Shown: positions 39,616 through 49,407, counted from the stretch's first letter. The stretch is DNA of 64,000 nucleotides from Streptococcus oralis (GCF_001983955.1 NZ_CP019562.1:1674001-1738000), one strand, 5' to 3'. Notes: a model not told the origin generated them from the letters alone. A program made the numbers and translations.

Positions 39616-40494
39616 TTATTTTGGAATTTTTTTGCTGACTTTTTTGTAGGTTTCTCTGCGATTTTCAATCTCACTGAGAAATTGCAGGTAGTTGTCAAAA
39701 CGGAAGGTTGCAATGGTTCCTTCTTCTACAGCTGGCTTAACCGCACAGGACGGTTCATGGGTATGGGTACAAGTACGGAATTTACAGTCTCGACTGACAC
39801 TGGCAATCTCTGGAAAGGCCTGATTGAGGTCTTCAGCCGTTGACACTTCATAATCCAGTGATGAAAATCCTGGCGTGTCCGCGATTTTACCCCCATTGAG
39901 ATTGTAAAAACTAACAGCTCGAGTGGTATGGCGACCACGACCTAGACTGTCTGAGATCTCTCCTGTTTCAAGATTGAGGTCCGGTGCGATTTTATTGAGG
40001 AGGGTTGATTTTCCAACACCTGTCTGCCCCATAAAGACCGTCACTTTTCCTGTCAACAGGGGCAGGAGTTCCTCCTTACTGGTCACAAAGTCATAACCAA
40101 TGGCACGATAGGTTTGTTCGTAAAAATCCAGTTCTCCCCTATCCTCCAGCAAGTCCATTTTGGAAATATAGACGATAGGATGGATGCCCTTGTGTTCCAG
40201 AAGAACCAAGAACCGATCCAGCAAATTGCTATTAAAATCAGGTTCCTTGACGGACATGATCACCACGGCTTGGTCAATATTGACAATAGGAGGACGGACC
40301 AGACTGTTTTTCCGTTCATGAATCTTAAGGATATAACCTTCAGAATTTTCCTCGGCAGAAAAGTCTACCCAATCCCCAACATAGGGCGTGTGCCCTTTTT
40401 TACGGAAATTCCCACGCGCACGTGTCTGGTAAACTTGACCACCACTCTCTACATAGTAGAATCCTGCCAAGGCTTTAATAATTTGTCCCTGCAT
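39616..40494 (-). CDS. rsgA: ribosome small-subunit GTPase RsgA
   Basis: 292 residues from the ATG at 40492-40494 (MQGQIIKAL), overlapping the ksgA stop. OB fold, circularly permuted GTPase (SKMDLLE, then [12 protein letters not shown], then DTPGFSS), and a zinc-binding [16 protein letters not shown] at about 245. It releases late 30S assembly factors. Operon with ksgA upstream. Confidence 0.96.
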   Translation of the reverse strand: MQGQIIKALAGFYYVESGGQVYQTRARGNFRKKGHTPYVGDWVDFSAEENSEGYILKIHERKNSLVRPPIVNIDQAVVIMSVKEPDFNSNLLDRFLVLLEHKGIHPIVYISKMDLLEDRGELDFYEQTYRAIGYDFVTSKEELLPLLTGKVTVFMGQTGVGKSTLLNKIAPDLNLETGEISDSLGRGRHTTRAVSFYNLNGGKIADTPGFSSLDYEVSTAEDLNQAFPEIASVSRDCKFRTCTHTHEPSCAVKPAVEEGTIATFRFDNYLQFLSEIENRRETYKKVSKKIPK

Positions 40495-40495
40495 C

Positions 40496-41368
40496 TTAGA
40501 GTCCTTGTCCTTTAAGCGCATCTGCCAGACTGGCAAATTCTTCCAAGCTAAGTGCTTCCCCACGCACAGATGGAGACAAGCCTGCCTGATCCAAAGCCTT
40601 GGTCAACTTTTCCTTGACTTCATCAGTCTTGCCAAAGTAGCCTGTTAAGTTGTTCCACAAGGTCTTGCGACGATGAGTGAAACTAGCCTTGGAAACTTTA
40701 AAGAAAAATTGTTCATCTTTCACTGCTACGGCTGGTTCTGGACGGCGTACCATTTTCAGGATAGCCGAGTCCACGTTTGGGGCTGGCACAAAGACCGTAC
40801 GAGGCACGATAAAGGCAACCTTGGCTGTCATGTAATACTGGACAGCAATCGACAAACTACCGTAAGCCTTGGTATTGGGTTGAGCGGAGATACGATCTGC
40901 CACTTCTTTTTGCATCATAACGACAAACTCACTAAAAGGAATGCCACTTTCAATCAAGTGCATGAGAATAGGCGTCGTAATGTAGTAAGGCAAGTTGGCT
41001 ACCACCTTAATGGGCAGGTCTGGATTTTTGAAATTCTGGATATGCTGCGCCAAGTCAACTTTGAGAATGTCCTCGTTGACTACGGTCACATTATCAAAAT
41101 CACGCAGGGTATCCGCTAAAATCGGTACCAAACGGTGGTCAATCTCAAAAGCCATGACCTCTGCCGCACGCTCAGCCAAAAATTCTGTCAAGGCACCAAT
41201 TCCTGGACCGATTTCAATGACATTAACCTGATCATCAATCTCAGCTGTATCCACGATTTTTTGAAGAATATTGGTATCCGTCAGGAAATTTTGCCCAAAG
41301 GATTTTTTAAAGGTAAAACCGTGACGCTCCAGCACTGCCTTGGTCACGCTATAATCTGCAATTCTCAT
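40496..41368 (-). CDS. ksgA: 16S rRNA dimethyladenosine transferase
   Basis: 290 residues. AdoMet motif [15 protein letters not shown] (about 50-64) and [11 protein letters not shown] (about 126-136). It dimethylates A1518/A1519 of 16S rRNA. The RBS is weak (GGAAAAAGAG) and lies inside the last codons of the preceding orphan gene, whose stop is 4 bases before this ATG. Confidence 0.96.
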   Translation of the reverse strand: MRIADYSVTKAVLERHGFTFKKSFGQNFLTDTNILQKIVDTAEIDDQVNVIEIGPGIGALTEFLAERAAEVMAFEIDHRLVPILADTLRDFDNVTVVNEDILKVDLAQHIQNFKNPDLPIKVVANLPYYITTPILMHLIESGIPFSEFVVMMQKEVADRISAQPNTKAYGSLSIAVQYYMTAKVAFIVPRTVFVPAPNVDSAILKMVRRPEPAVAVKDEQFFFKVSKASFTHRRKTLWNNLTGYFGKTDEVKEKLTKALDQAGLSPSVRGEALSLEEFASLADALKGQGL

Positions 41369-41372
41369 TTAT

Positions 41373-42677
41373 CTACTCTTTTTCCACATTACTATTAAAA
41401 CCAGTAAAATAAAAATTATACTTTCCTGCCTTATCTATATTCTTTTTCTTTAAAAATCTAGTAAAGCTATCATTTTCAAAAACTATTGTATTATAAACAT
41501 TTTCATTCTTTATACAAAATATATAATATTTGAAATTATTAGACTTTTGTATTTTCTCTGAAAATAGACTATTCCAACCAGAGAATAAACTTCCAGCAAT
41601 ATAGCTGGATTTGTTTTCCTCCGTTATATAATTTTTACTGATACTTATTTTTTTGTTATTTCTTTTTTCATCAACTCCTATGCCGTACGATACCAACCCA
41701 TTAATAATATCCTTATAAATTTCTTCCCTATTTTCTGACTTAGAATCAATTTCAAAAAACTTGTTTCCTAAAATATAGTTATCAGCTATAATCCCTTCTC
41801 GGGCATCAAATACAGTTCCATATTCTGAAACAGATGTAGAATAAAATTGCTCAGCAAAATCATCCTCATTAGAGTCTTTAAATGTTCCTATAATCGTATT
41901 ACTATCACTTAGTAATTCTTTCACTTTTTGTTCAGATAACTCACCAGTACTGATACTACAGTTGATAAATTCACATGCTTCAAATGAATTTGAAGCAAAA
42001 AAATCAGCAGAAAAAGTACACTCTACAAAGCTTTTGTCTTTAAACTTTACTTTTTCAATCTCATATCCAGTAACACCAAATTCAACATAACTGAAATATT
42101 TAACTTCCTTGGAACCAAATATTTCTTCCTTTTTCAAAGATATTATTTCTCTCATAACTGGTTTCAGTGCTGTGCTCAAATTATATTTCCAGTTCTCCGC
42201 CAACTCATTCCCAGGATTCTCTATTCCTTTTGGATATTTTATTGAACAAATTGTAGACAATACTTGAACAAAGTCAAGAGAAATATCTAATTTTAATATC
42301 TCATTCCATTCCTTTAATAATTTATTATACGTATCAATGATATATTCAATTTTTCCCGCCTTATAAAAGGGTAACTCTTTGGTCTTACTAATATCTGCAA
42401 CAAGTTCTGTAAGTTGCTTATCATAATACTTCACAGTGTCTCTAACATTATCAGACACAGTATTTTTCTTATTTTCTTTACTTTGTTCAATAGCTTGATT
42501 CCAAGTAACTAATGTCGGCAACGCAATAACTATGCCCGCTAATACTTCTCCTTGGGATAAACTATTAAGAATTAAATTCTTACCCTCAAAAAGATTATTC
42601 ATATATAAAATAATACCAACAATCACAACTCCGACTGCAGCAAAACTCAACAATAATTTACCATCCTTATTTTTCAT
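41373..42677 (-). CDS. unknown membrane-anchored protein with pentapeptide-like region (accessory)
   Basis: 434 residues, no family recognised. Two N-terminal hydrophobic segments (about 9-30 and 43-61), a charged helical linker (about 62-140), a stretch near 205-240 with FKDKSFVECTFSADFFASN and FEACEFINCSIS spacing that resembles pentapeptide repeats, and a C-terminal alpha/beta part (about 300-434). AT-rich and using codons unlike its neighbours. It sits between rnmV and ksgA, which are usually adjacent in related genomes. It has its own RBS (AGGAGG) and a TGTTAAAAT extended -10 candidate in the short gap upstream. Confidence 0.6.
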   Translation of the reverse strand: MKNKDGKLLLSFAAVGVVIVGIILYMNNLFEGKNLILNSLSQGEVLAGIVIALPTLVTWNQAIEQSKENKKNTVSDNVRDTVKYYDKQLTELVADISKTKELPFYKAGKIEYIIDTYNKLLKEWNEILKLDISLDFVQVLSTICSIKYPKGIENPGNELAENWKYNLSTALKPVMREIISLKKEEIFGSKEVKYFSYVEFGVTGYEIEKVKFKDKSFVECTFSADFFASNSFEACEFINCSISTGELSEQKVKELLSDSNTIIGTFKDSNEDDFAEQFYSTSVSEYGTVFDAREGIIADNYILGNKFFEIDSKSENREEIYKDIINGLVSYGIGVDEKRNNKKISISKNYITEENKSSYIAGSLFSGWNSLFSEKIQKSNNFKYYIFCIKNENVYNTIVFENDSFTRFLKKKNIDKAGKYNFYFTGFNSNVEKE

Positions 42678-42726
42678 ACAGCCTCCTATTAACTTAAATA
42701 CACTACCTTCATTTTAACATAATTCT

Positions 42727-43302
42727 CTACACTTTAGAGTCTTTCTCATAACTTTCCATAACCTCTTCCACTTCTGCCAAAGTTACTCCAAACAACTCCA
42801 ACCGCTTGAGCAGCTGTTTCCCATTGGAATAACCGATGCGGAGCTGTTCGCCTAGATACTCTCGGCGCCTACGGCTGTCTGCTCCCGCTAGGAAACCTAG
42901 GCGAATCAAGTCACCACGACTGATGTCAAACTCGTTCTCGTTTTCAAATTGCTCTGTCACATGAGCCAGCGCTGTTTTTAGATCTTCATAGCTGGCGTGT
43001 TCAATTCCCAGAGAACGCCCCTTGGACTTGGATTTGGGAACAGCCTCATCTCGCTTGAGAAAGGCATGCTGCACTGTTGGAATGTCCGTCATAATCATGC
43101 GTCGAATGCGTTCCCCATTAAAATCTGGATCTGTAAAGACAATGACTCCATGCAATTCATGCAGGCGCTGAATCCGCTCTATATCCTGGTCATTTATTGC
43201 GGAACCTCGTGTTTCATAGGTCTCTACATCAAAGTAACGTTTGAGATTGGCTGTATCATCCCGTCCTTCGACCACGATGACTTGGGAAATTTTCTCTTTC
43301 AT
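42727..43302 (-). CDS. rnmV: ribonuclease M5
   Basis: 191 residues. TOPRIM core with VVEGRDDTANL (about 10-20) and FTDPDFNGERIR (about 56-67). It matures 5S rRNA. The start overlaps the tatD stop by 4 bases. Confidence 0.95.
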   Translation of the reverse strand: MKEKISQVIVVEGRDDTANLKRYFDVETYETRGSAINDQDIERIQRLHELHGVIVFTDPDFNGERIRRMIMTDIPTVQHAFLKRDEAVPKSKSKGRSLGIEHASYEDLKTALAHVTEQFENENEFDISRGDLIRLGFLAGADSRRRREYLGEQLRIGYSNGKQLLKRLELFGVTLAEVEEVMESYEKDSKV

Positions 43303-44078
43303 GATTGTTTTTCCAATCCAAAAATACGCTCGGCATTGGCACTTGTCACAGCAGCTAATTCTTCTGTCGTCATCCCACGCAAGTCGGCGATAAAGTCCAC
43401 CACATAGCGAGTATAGGCTGTTTTGTTTTCACGGCCACGTTTAGGAACAGGAGCTAGGTAAGGGGCATCTGTCTCAACGAGGATTTTATCCAAAGGAAGT
43501 TCCCTAGCAGCCTCTTGAATATCCGTCGCTTTCTTAAAGGTCACTACACCTGAGAAAGAAATAATCATGCCAAGCTCGACAAACTTCTCAGCCCACTCCA
43601 AAGAGCCTGAAAATGAATGCATAATTCCACCACGAGGACCAACGCCCTCGCTCTTGATAATCTCATAAGTATCTTCTAGCGCATCACGAGTGTGGACCAC
43701 AAAGGGCAAATTCAAGTCCTTAGACAGCTGAATCTGACGACGAAAAACCTGCTCCTGTACTTCCTTAGGTGCTGTCATCCAGTGATAGTCCAGACCAATC
43801 TCCCCCAAGGCAACAACCTTGGGATGTTTTAGCTTTTCAAGCAAGTAAGCTTCGACCTCATCTGTGTAAGTCCCTGCTTCCGTCGGATGCCAGCCAATAG
43901 TTGCGTAGAGTTGCTCATACTCATCTGCCAACTCTAGGGCTCGCTCAATGGTTGGCTTATCAAAACCAACAATATTCATCTGTGTCACACCCATCTCAGC
44001 AGCCAAGGCGATTTCTTCTGCCTCACGTCCTGCAAATTCTTCTACATTTAAATGTGTGTGCGTATCAAAAATATCCAT
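43299..44078 (-). CDS. tatD: TatD-family metal-dependent DNase with 5' end supplied by the integrated element
   Basis: 259 residues. DTHTHLN (about 4-10), GEIGLDYH, MHSFSGS and ETDAPYLAP carry the metal ligands. The first three codons (MDI) and the RBS lie in element DNA, because the 14-bp core at 44059-44072 falls on codons 3-7. The original start with MIFDTH survives at 52214-52237. The protein seems intact, so integration swaps the start and promoter without loss of the catalytic DTHTH motif. Confidence 0.95.
   Translation of the reverse strand: MDIFDTHTHLNVEEFAGREAEEIALAAEMGVTQMNIVGFDKPTIERALELADEYEQLYATIGWHPTEAGTYTDEVEAYLLEKLKHPKVVALGEIGLDYHWMTAPKEVQEQVFRRQIQLSKDLNLPFVVHTRDALEDTYEIIKSEGVGPRGGIMHSFSGSLEWAEKFVELGMIISFSGVVTFKKATDIQEAARELPLDKILVETDAPYLAPVPKRGRENKTAYTRYVVDFIADLRGMTTEELAAVTSANAERIFGLEKQS
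44059..44072. repeat. attachment site, left (within tatD)
   Basis: Core TGCGTATCAAAAAT, identical to the copy at 52221-52234. It encodes the IFDTH codons of tatD on the minus strand. Confidence 0.9.
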
Positions 44079-44176
44079 ACTATTTTTCCTTCTCTTTCCT
44101 CAATGTTCCTTAACTACCAGAAGAAAAGAATTTCTTTCTTCCATACTTCCCTATATTTCCTCTAGTTTCTATTCAC

Positions 44177-44208
44177 TTTGGTTAGTACTTGGTTAGTTCT
44201 ATGGTTAG
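44177..44208 (+). repeat. arm-type repeats, left end
   Basis: TTGGTTAG at 44178 and 44189 and ATGGTTAG at 44201, spaced 11-12 bases, between tatD and the integrase stop. Probable binding sites for the N-terminal domain of the integrase. Confidence 0.6.
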
Positions 44209-44211
44209 CAT

Positions 44212-45351
44212 CTACAGATGAATTTGATTAAGTTTCTCTCTCAATTCATCTTGTATATTTTTTGTTACATGACTATAGATCCTTAAAGTGATAGATTCAT
44301 CTCTATGTCCAACTCGCTCCATAATAGCCTTTATGGGTATCCCTAGTTCAGCCAATAAACTAATATGCGAATGTCTAAGCATGTGAATATTATAGGATCT
44401 GTGCCCACCCAACACTACTTCACAAATATTTTTGATAAATCTATATAACAAAGGCTGTCTCATAATGTTACCTTGCTCAGTCACAAAGATGAACTCATCA
44501 TCAAAACAGTTACTACGAAAGTACTCGATAATATCCAAGCAACGTTCACTTAGTACTATCGTCCTGACAGAACCTACTGTTTTCGTTGTCTGTAAGATTC
44601 TCTCATCATATCCATGAGCAACATAATCTATTGTATGATCAATTGTTAAAAGATTCTCTTTGAAGTTTACATCTTGATAGCGAACCCCTATAAACTCTGC
44701 AAAACGAAGACCAGTTAAAAAGATAAATTCCATTGCCAAAGCATAACGCTTATCTTTATTGTGACTTTCACAATACGATAAAACCTGTCCTAGTTCCTCT
44801 CTACTAATGAAATTATCCTTTGCTTTTTGCAACTTCTCATAGTCCGCTTTCTGCTTCGGAATTACCACCCCTTTAACTGGTGAGTCAGAAATATATCCGA
44901 CCTTTACAGCATAATCAAAGATACCATTCAAGTATATTTTTCGATTTTTTCTTGTTGAATTTTGAACATTCAAATTCATTAGATATGTTTGAACTATCTG
45001 AGTAGTGTAATCTGATATTCTCAAATTTCCTACTGCTCCCATGAAAAGCTCTAAACTTTTCATCTCACTTCTATAACTAGAAGATTTTATCTCACTGGAA
45101 CGAATCGTTTTCCATGCTTCCAATAGTTGACTAAAAATCATTTCTTCTAGTTGTTTCTTTTCAACTTCCTCTTTTGTAGGGGCGGTTAGAAGTTTTTCGA
45201 TTTTTAGCGCTAAACGACGTTTTGCTTCTGCTTGAGAAACTCTAGATTTTGATTTTAGAGTCACAGAGACTTGCTTCCACTTTCCCTCTCGTTCATGATA
45301 GAATTTCTCATAATAACGGTATTTCCCATTATCCAATTTTTTAAAAAACAT
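44212..45351 (-). CDS. int: tyrosine recombinase (integrase)
   Basis: 379 residues. N-terminal arm-binding fold (about 1-60), SAM-like core-binding domain (about 70-170), and catalytic domain with R in TGLRFAEFIG (about 215), the HMLRHSH box (about 325) and VGHRDESITLRIYSHV with the tyrosine nucleophile near 358. Similar to Tn916-class integrases. It is the left-most gene and reads toward the tatD junction. Confidence 0.95.
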   Translation of the reverse strand: MFFKKLDNGKYRYYEKFYHEREGKWKQVSVTLKSKSRVSQAEAKRRLALKIEKLLTAPTKEEVEKKQLEEMIFSQLLEAWKTIRSSEIKSSSYRSEMKSLELFMGAVGNLRISDYTTQIVQTYLMNLNVQNSTRKNRKIYLNGIFDYAVKVGYISDSPVKGVVIPKQKADYEKLQKAKDNFISREELGQVLSYCESHNKDKRYALAMEFIFLTGLRFAEFIGVRYQDVNFKENLLTIDHTIDYVAHGYDERILQTTKTVGSVRTIVLSERCLDIIEYFRSNCFDDEFIFVTEQGNIMRQPLLYRFIKNICEVVLGGHRSYNIHMLRHSHISLLAELGIPIKAIMERVGHRDESITLRIYSHVTKNIQDELREKLNQIHL

Positions 45352-45413
45352 TTCTTCTCCTTGTACTTTTAAAGCAAAGGAAAGCTATGTAGCATAGCTT
45401 AATTATAACATAA

Positions 45414-45623
45414 CTACATAGCTTCCTCATATTTCTTTTGTTTATAAAGCAGAAATTCCTTATAACCTTCAACGTTTATATATACTCTCTTATGAGAAGG
45501 CTTCAAAATGTATCCTTGGAATTTTTCATTTCTTCGCATTTCTGTTAGATCATTGTTTAAGGTTTTTAACGGAACATCAAATAATTCCGTAATCCCTTTC
45601 TTGCTTTTATATATATTTTTCAT
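45414..45623 (-). CDS. excisionase-like small DNA-binding protein
   Basis: 69 residues, basic, with a predicted helix-turn-helix around residues 10-40 (ITELFDVPLKTLNNDLTEMRR). Position directly upstream of int suggests a recombination directionality factor. Function inferred from position and size. Confidence 0.6.
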   Translation of the reverse strand: MKNIYKSKKGITELFDVPLKTLNNDLTEMRRNEKFQGYILKPSHKRVYINVEGYKEFLLYKQKKYEEAM

Positions 45624-45675
45624 AAATTTCTCCTATTTTTGATATAATAGGGATGGTAAAAGACATTCTCTTTTA

Positions 45676-46527
45676 TTACCTACTTAGCTTGTCAGTTGCT
45701 CCGCCAAAAGTGTCTGACAAGCTTTTTATGTTATCGTAAAACTCGGTAGTATATTCTTTCACGCCATAATGAGTTTCATGTTTTGTGGTACGTGAAAAAG
45801 TTGGAGGACTGTTAATTTTATAAGTCTTCATAAGTTCAGCCTTTGTTGTTGTAATTTCTAAAGGCTTTTCAATTCCTCTGCTTGTACGATAAATACGAAT
45901 TCCTTTTGGATACATGTATAAACGAGCTCCTTTTACAATAGATTTATTTTGTGAACCCTCATCACCTATCTGCAAATTAGATAAATAAGCAATCAAATAA
46001 TTCCCAACCTTATCAGCTCTCTTTAACCTCTTGGTCTTTGTAAAACCTTTCCCCCACATCTTAGCAAGGTCATTGTTAGGAATTGTTAGTTCGGAATCGT
46101 TCTTTAATAACACATGCAAATGCCACCTTCCACTAGCTTGTGGTTCAATGACCGTAATATAATCAACATTTCCAAACTGATTACGAATGCGTCGAATGAA
46201 CGCTTTGAAATCCATGTAAACTATAGCCGGATCGGTAACATGGTCTCGATAAGTCAACGTTATCCATAACTGGTTGATACCTCCCGTAAAATTATGAGAT
46301 ACTAGACGGCGTAGTTTTTTCATAGTCTGTTTAGTAGACTTCAAATTATCGAGTCGTGTACTACTGGAAGTATCCATAGCGTGAATTTCTCCGGTCTCAA
46401 GATTTACGTAACGCTTGCCTTCAATCACTTTGATAATTTGTTCTTGTTGGCCGTTGGCTGTAGTCATTTCTACGGTATCACCATAAACATATGCTTTAAC
46501 CAATTTATTGGGAAAAATTTGATTCAT
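45676..46527 (-). CDS. HUH rolling-circle replication initiator
   Basis: About 283 residues from the MNQIFPNK start (ATG at 46525-46527); the frame extends 5 codons upstream. Motifs of the HUH endonucleases: LWITLTY (motif 1, about 92-98), GRWHLHVLL with the HxH metal pair (about 137-145), and KVGNYLIAYLS with two tyrosines (about 185). It probably nicks an origin near 46640-46700 to replicate the excised circle. Confidence 0.82.
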   Translation of the reverse strand: MNQIFPNKLVKAYVYGDTVEMTTANGQQEQIIKVIEGKRYVNLETGEIHAMDTSSSTRLDNLKSTKQTMKKLRRLVSHNFTGGINQLWITLTYRDHVTDPAIVYMDFKAFIRRIRNQFGNVDYITVIEPQASGRWHLHVLLKNDSELTIPNNDLAKMWGKGFTKTKRLKRADKVGNYLIAYLSNLQIGDEGSQNKSIVKGARLYMYPKGIRIYRTSRGIEKPLEITTTKAELMKTYKINSPPTFSRTTKHETHYGVKEYTTEFYDNIKSLSDTFGGATDKLSR

Positions 46528-46639
46528 AATGTCTCCTTTCATTGTGCTTTTGTTTGACGCTTATCAAGTTAAGGCGTCGCACTATCGATGATTAAATTCA
46601 GATTTATTCCATGATTTATTGACAATAGGGACCCTAAGA

Positions 46640-46700
46640 TTATAAAACTGATTGTGTCGGCACGGCGAACAAAGTTCGACCGCACCGCCCCAACCAGTCT
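46640..46700. other. candidate nick site / double-strand origin
   Basis: In an AT-rich element this patch is GC-rich and holds a perfect hairpin CGAAC-AAA-GTTCG (46666-46678), followed by CGCACCGCCCC. It lies in the gap just upstream of the HUH gene, where dso or oriT sites are usual. It slightly resembles oriT hairpins of the GCGAAC...GTTCGC kind. No nick base can be named. Confidence 0.4.
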
Positions 46701-46753
46701 AATCTATCTTAGCCTACTGTCAACAACTTTCACGGCATAAAGAATTTAACCAT

Positions 46754-47320
46754 CTAAGACCACGGATGTTTCAATTTGAACAACCCCCCTTTAATCGTTC
46801 GTCTATCTGATTCATTACATATGATGAATACTAGATAGCGCAACCCATTCTTTACATATAGATCAGCGATACCATGAAGAGAATATTTGTGCAAATGAAA
46901 GATCCAAGTATCTTTTATTCTTAATAGAACGTCTGAATCTATCTCTCCAAAAACCTGAAACCGAAAAACTACACAACTAACTCCGAATTCTCGAATCCCA
47001 TGGTTATCAATTGCACATAAAGGAACTCTTTCATCTGCTACGTGCACTCTCTGGACCGACTTGCTTCCATCGGCTTGAACAACTTCCTGAGCTTCGTAAA
47101 TTGGAACTAGTGTATATGCAAACTGATTTTCCTGAATATTTTCTTTCACTAATTCTACCAATACATTTTGCGTAGAATCTAGAAATCTATTCCAGTTTTT
47201 TTGATTTTCTTCTATCTGGACTTTCCTCTGGTACTCCTGAAGTTTTCTACTACAAAGATGATAAACTTCCTTAGCACCTTCAAAAATCTTCATAGGTAAT
47301 TCTTCGATAATCGATGGCAT
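46754..47320 (-). CDS. unknown protein of the integrated element
   Basis: 188 residues, soluble, no family recognised. N-terminal half is helical and charged (about 10-55). The C-terminal half has hydrophobic strands (CVVFRFQVF, YLVFIICNES). It lies between the 133-residue-frame gene and the origin-like gap on the minus strand, where replication accessory genes are common, but no such role is shown. Confidence 0.6.
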   Translation of the reverse strand: MPSIIEELPMKIFEGAKEVYHLCSRKLQEYQRKVQIEENQKNWNRFLDSTQNVLVELVKENIQENQFAYTLVPIYEAQEVVQADGSKSVQRVHVADERVPLCAIDNHGIREFGVSCVVFRFQVFGEIDSDVLLRIKDTWIFHLHKYSLHGIADLYVKNGLRYLVFIICNESDRRTIKGGLFKLKHPWS

Positions 47321-47331
47321 ATTTGCCTCCT

Positions 47332-47697
47332 TTAAAGTGCAACAACTTCAATGACTTTTGCAGTCAAACTAAGCTGGTTACGATATTCTCCGTATACAAT
47401 TGCTTTCTCAATGTCTACAATTTCTACAGATGTCAGCATTGGTTGAAACGAGTCATAATCCTTCATCGTTGCAAGTGGAACTTTTACAGTGAGTTGCTCT
47501 CCAATATTATTTTTTTCGTTTGGATAGTCGCTTTCATCAGAAAAGATAATTACTCCCACTTTTACTCCTTTTTCAATTTCTGAACCAGTCTCACTTTTTT
47601 CTGTCCACCTTGTGGAAGAAACATAGCGTAACTCTTTGAGAGAAAGAAACAACTGAGCATTAAACTCAGTAAAATGTGATAAATTTTTAAGTGCCAT
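47332..47697 (-). CDS. unknown protein of the integrated element
   Basis: 121 residues from MALKNLSHFTEF (ATG at 47695-47697). Mostly beta-strand pattern; no signal peptide. It resembles the small 'YdcP-like' accessory proteins next to replication genes in integrative elements by position and size only. The two genes are 11 bases apart. Confidence 0.55.
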   Translation of the reverse strand: MALKNLSHFTEFNAQLFLSLKELRYVSSTRWTEKSETGSEIEKGVKVGVIIFSDESDYPNEKNNIGEQLTVKVPLATMKDYDSFQPMLTSVEIVDIEKAIVYGEYRNQLSLTAKVIEVVAL

Positions 47698-47839
47698 AAT
47701 TAAAACCTTCTTTCTAGCTAGACTTAAAAGCAAATCGTCTACTTTTAATCAAATAAACACTGTGACGATTACAGATAACAACGTTTGAAATTACACCTCC
47801 TTATCTATTAGGAGAAATTTCAACAGAAATCGGAGGAGA

Positions 47840-48262
47840 TTATAAATTTTTTAATTCTTTTCGTAGAATCTCTACAATACGCTCATAGTGTCTTTTTACA
47901 GTTTTGTCACTAAGTCTAACCTCCTTTGCAAGACTTAAGTACGATCTACCTTCAACCACTCCATATAGAATTTTTCTATCTCTTTCACTCAGCAAACTCT
48001 TAATAGTATCGTTTATAATAGCAATTTCTTCTTTTTTTATTAAGAAAGACAATGGGTCATTATAATCTGCTATCGTATCTAATAAAGAACCTGTGTCACC
48101 TGATCTACTATCTAAACTACAAAGACCATAAGATCGATCTTTTCTACATGAATTCTCATAGGACTGGTTTAATAAGTTATCTACCTTAGCCCAATCACCA
48201 GATAATACAGCTTTTTTAATTGCTTCTTCTCTACGTTGTTCTACTTTTGTTAAATCTACCAT
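47840..48262 (-). CDS. sigma-70 region 4-like regulator
   Basis: 140 residues. The C-terminal part (about 90-140) is a sigma-4-like helix-turn-helix (SERDRKILYGVVEGRSYLSLAKEV-type, then KTVKRHYERIVEIL). The middle has a DYNDPLSFLI segment. Similar regulators control excision or transfer genes in Tn916-like elements. RBS TACCTCC complement (GGAGGTA) precedes the start. Confidence 0.7.
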   Translation of the reverse strand: MVDLTKVEQRREEAIKKAVLSGDWAKVDNLLNQSYENSCRKDRSYGLCSLDSRSGDTGSLLDTIADYNDPLSFLIKKEEIAIINDTIKSLLSERDRKILYGVVEGRSYLSLAKEVRLSDKTVKRHYERIVEILRKELKNL

Positions 48263-48377
48263 ATGTTGGTACCTCCTGGGGATTTACCAACCATACAGAG
48301 TTTGTCTTCTCACGCTACCGTCAGTGGAAAAAACTTAGTAGTCATTTTAGATAAAAACAGTCAGATGTATAAAAAAT

Positions 48378-48405
48378 AGCAGTTATACAAAATCGTATAA
48401 CTGCT
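48378..48405 (-). terminator. terminator of the anchored-protein gene
   Basis: Perfect 11-bp stem AGCAGTTATAC/GTATAACTGCT, then ATTTTTTA on the minus strand. T residues on the plus side too, so it can work both ways. Confidence 0.75.
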
Positions 48406-48453
48406 ATGCATTTTTTAGAGCCAAATCTATATTCTATTTATTTTTTTATTCAA

Positions 48454-49407
48454 TTATTCTTTTAGTTCTACTTTTTCTAGTTCCATTACTGCGTTATTTT
48501 CTTCATTTGAGGTATCATTCTTCAAAAATCCTATGAATACTTTCTTACCATTTTCAACCGGGATATAGAATTGCACTCTATCTAAATCAACATATATTTT
48601 TTCTGTATCCTTTATCTTATATCCTCTACTTTCCATGATTGCGATAATTTGTTCTTTTGTTTTCAAATTCTTAACAGTATTAGTAAATGACTCATATGAA
48701 GTTAAATAAATCACCTTATCTCCTACAATAATTCTATCACTTGAAAATTTAATATTAGGTAATCTATCTATATTTTTTTGATCTTCTTCCACAGATCCTT
48801 TAGTTCCATAAACCTTCGTAACACGATAAGTTCCGCTAATTTTTGTGTTTACTAATGGCACTAACTCATATGGTACAGATGTATTCTCACCAATTATATC
48901 AAGATATACCATCTTATGTTGATCTATCTTATACAGGATTCTTCCGTAACGTTCTTGGTCTTTATTATCAAGTAATGAAATAAACTTCAAATCTTCTTTT
49001 TTGATATCGCTATTTTTTAATATCTCGAAATTTTCCTTAAATGATTTGACTATATCTTCTTCCGAAAGTTTAGTTTTTGTGATATTTTTAAAATCAGAAT
49101 ATGAATCATGAATAGTTACATCATAATTAAATACTTCATTATTTTTTAGCATATAATCAATTTTTAATTTTTCTGAACCTGAAAATTCCCAAACACTAGT
49201 TTTAAGCCCTACTGAACCCCACTTCTTATCAAATAAATTATCACTTGATGAATTTTCAGAAAAATAATTAGATATACTTATACCTGCAGCAGCAAAGATT
49301 CCCAATATAACAATCGTAAGTAATATAACTTTCACTAGACTAAATTTTTTAGTTTTCTTATCATTCTGATTTTCTTTTTTTTCTTTTCCAATTTTTTTCT
49401 TGTTCAT
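48454..49407 (-). CDS. unknown membrane-anchored protein of the element
   Basis: 317 residues. Lys-rich cytoplasmic start (about 1-22), one membrane segment (about 24-46), and an extracytoplasmic domain of about 270 residues with no known motif. A surface role (adhesion, exclusion, or immunity) is possible but not shown. It ends before a strong terminator and is 54 bases downstream of the next gene. Confidence 0.6.
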   Translation of the reverse strand: MNKKKIGKEKKENQNDKKTKKFSLVKVILLTIVILGIFAAAGISISNYFSENSSSDNLFDKKWGSVGLKTSVWEFSGSEKLKIDYMLKNNEVFNYDVTIHDSYSDFKNITKTKLSEEDIVKSFKENFEILKNSDIKKEDLKFISLLDNKDQERYGRILYKIDQHKMVYLDIIGENTSVPYELVPLVNTKISGTYRVTKVYGTKGSVEEDQKNIDRLPNIKFSSDRIIVGDKVIYLTSYESFTNTVKNLKTKEQIIAIMESRGYKIKDTEKIYVDLDRVQFYIPVENGKKVFIGFLKNDTSNEENNAVMELEKVELKE

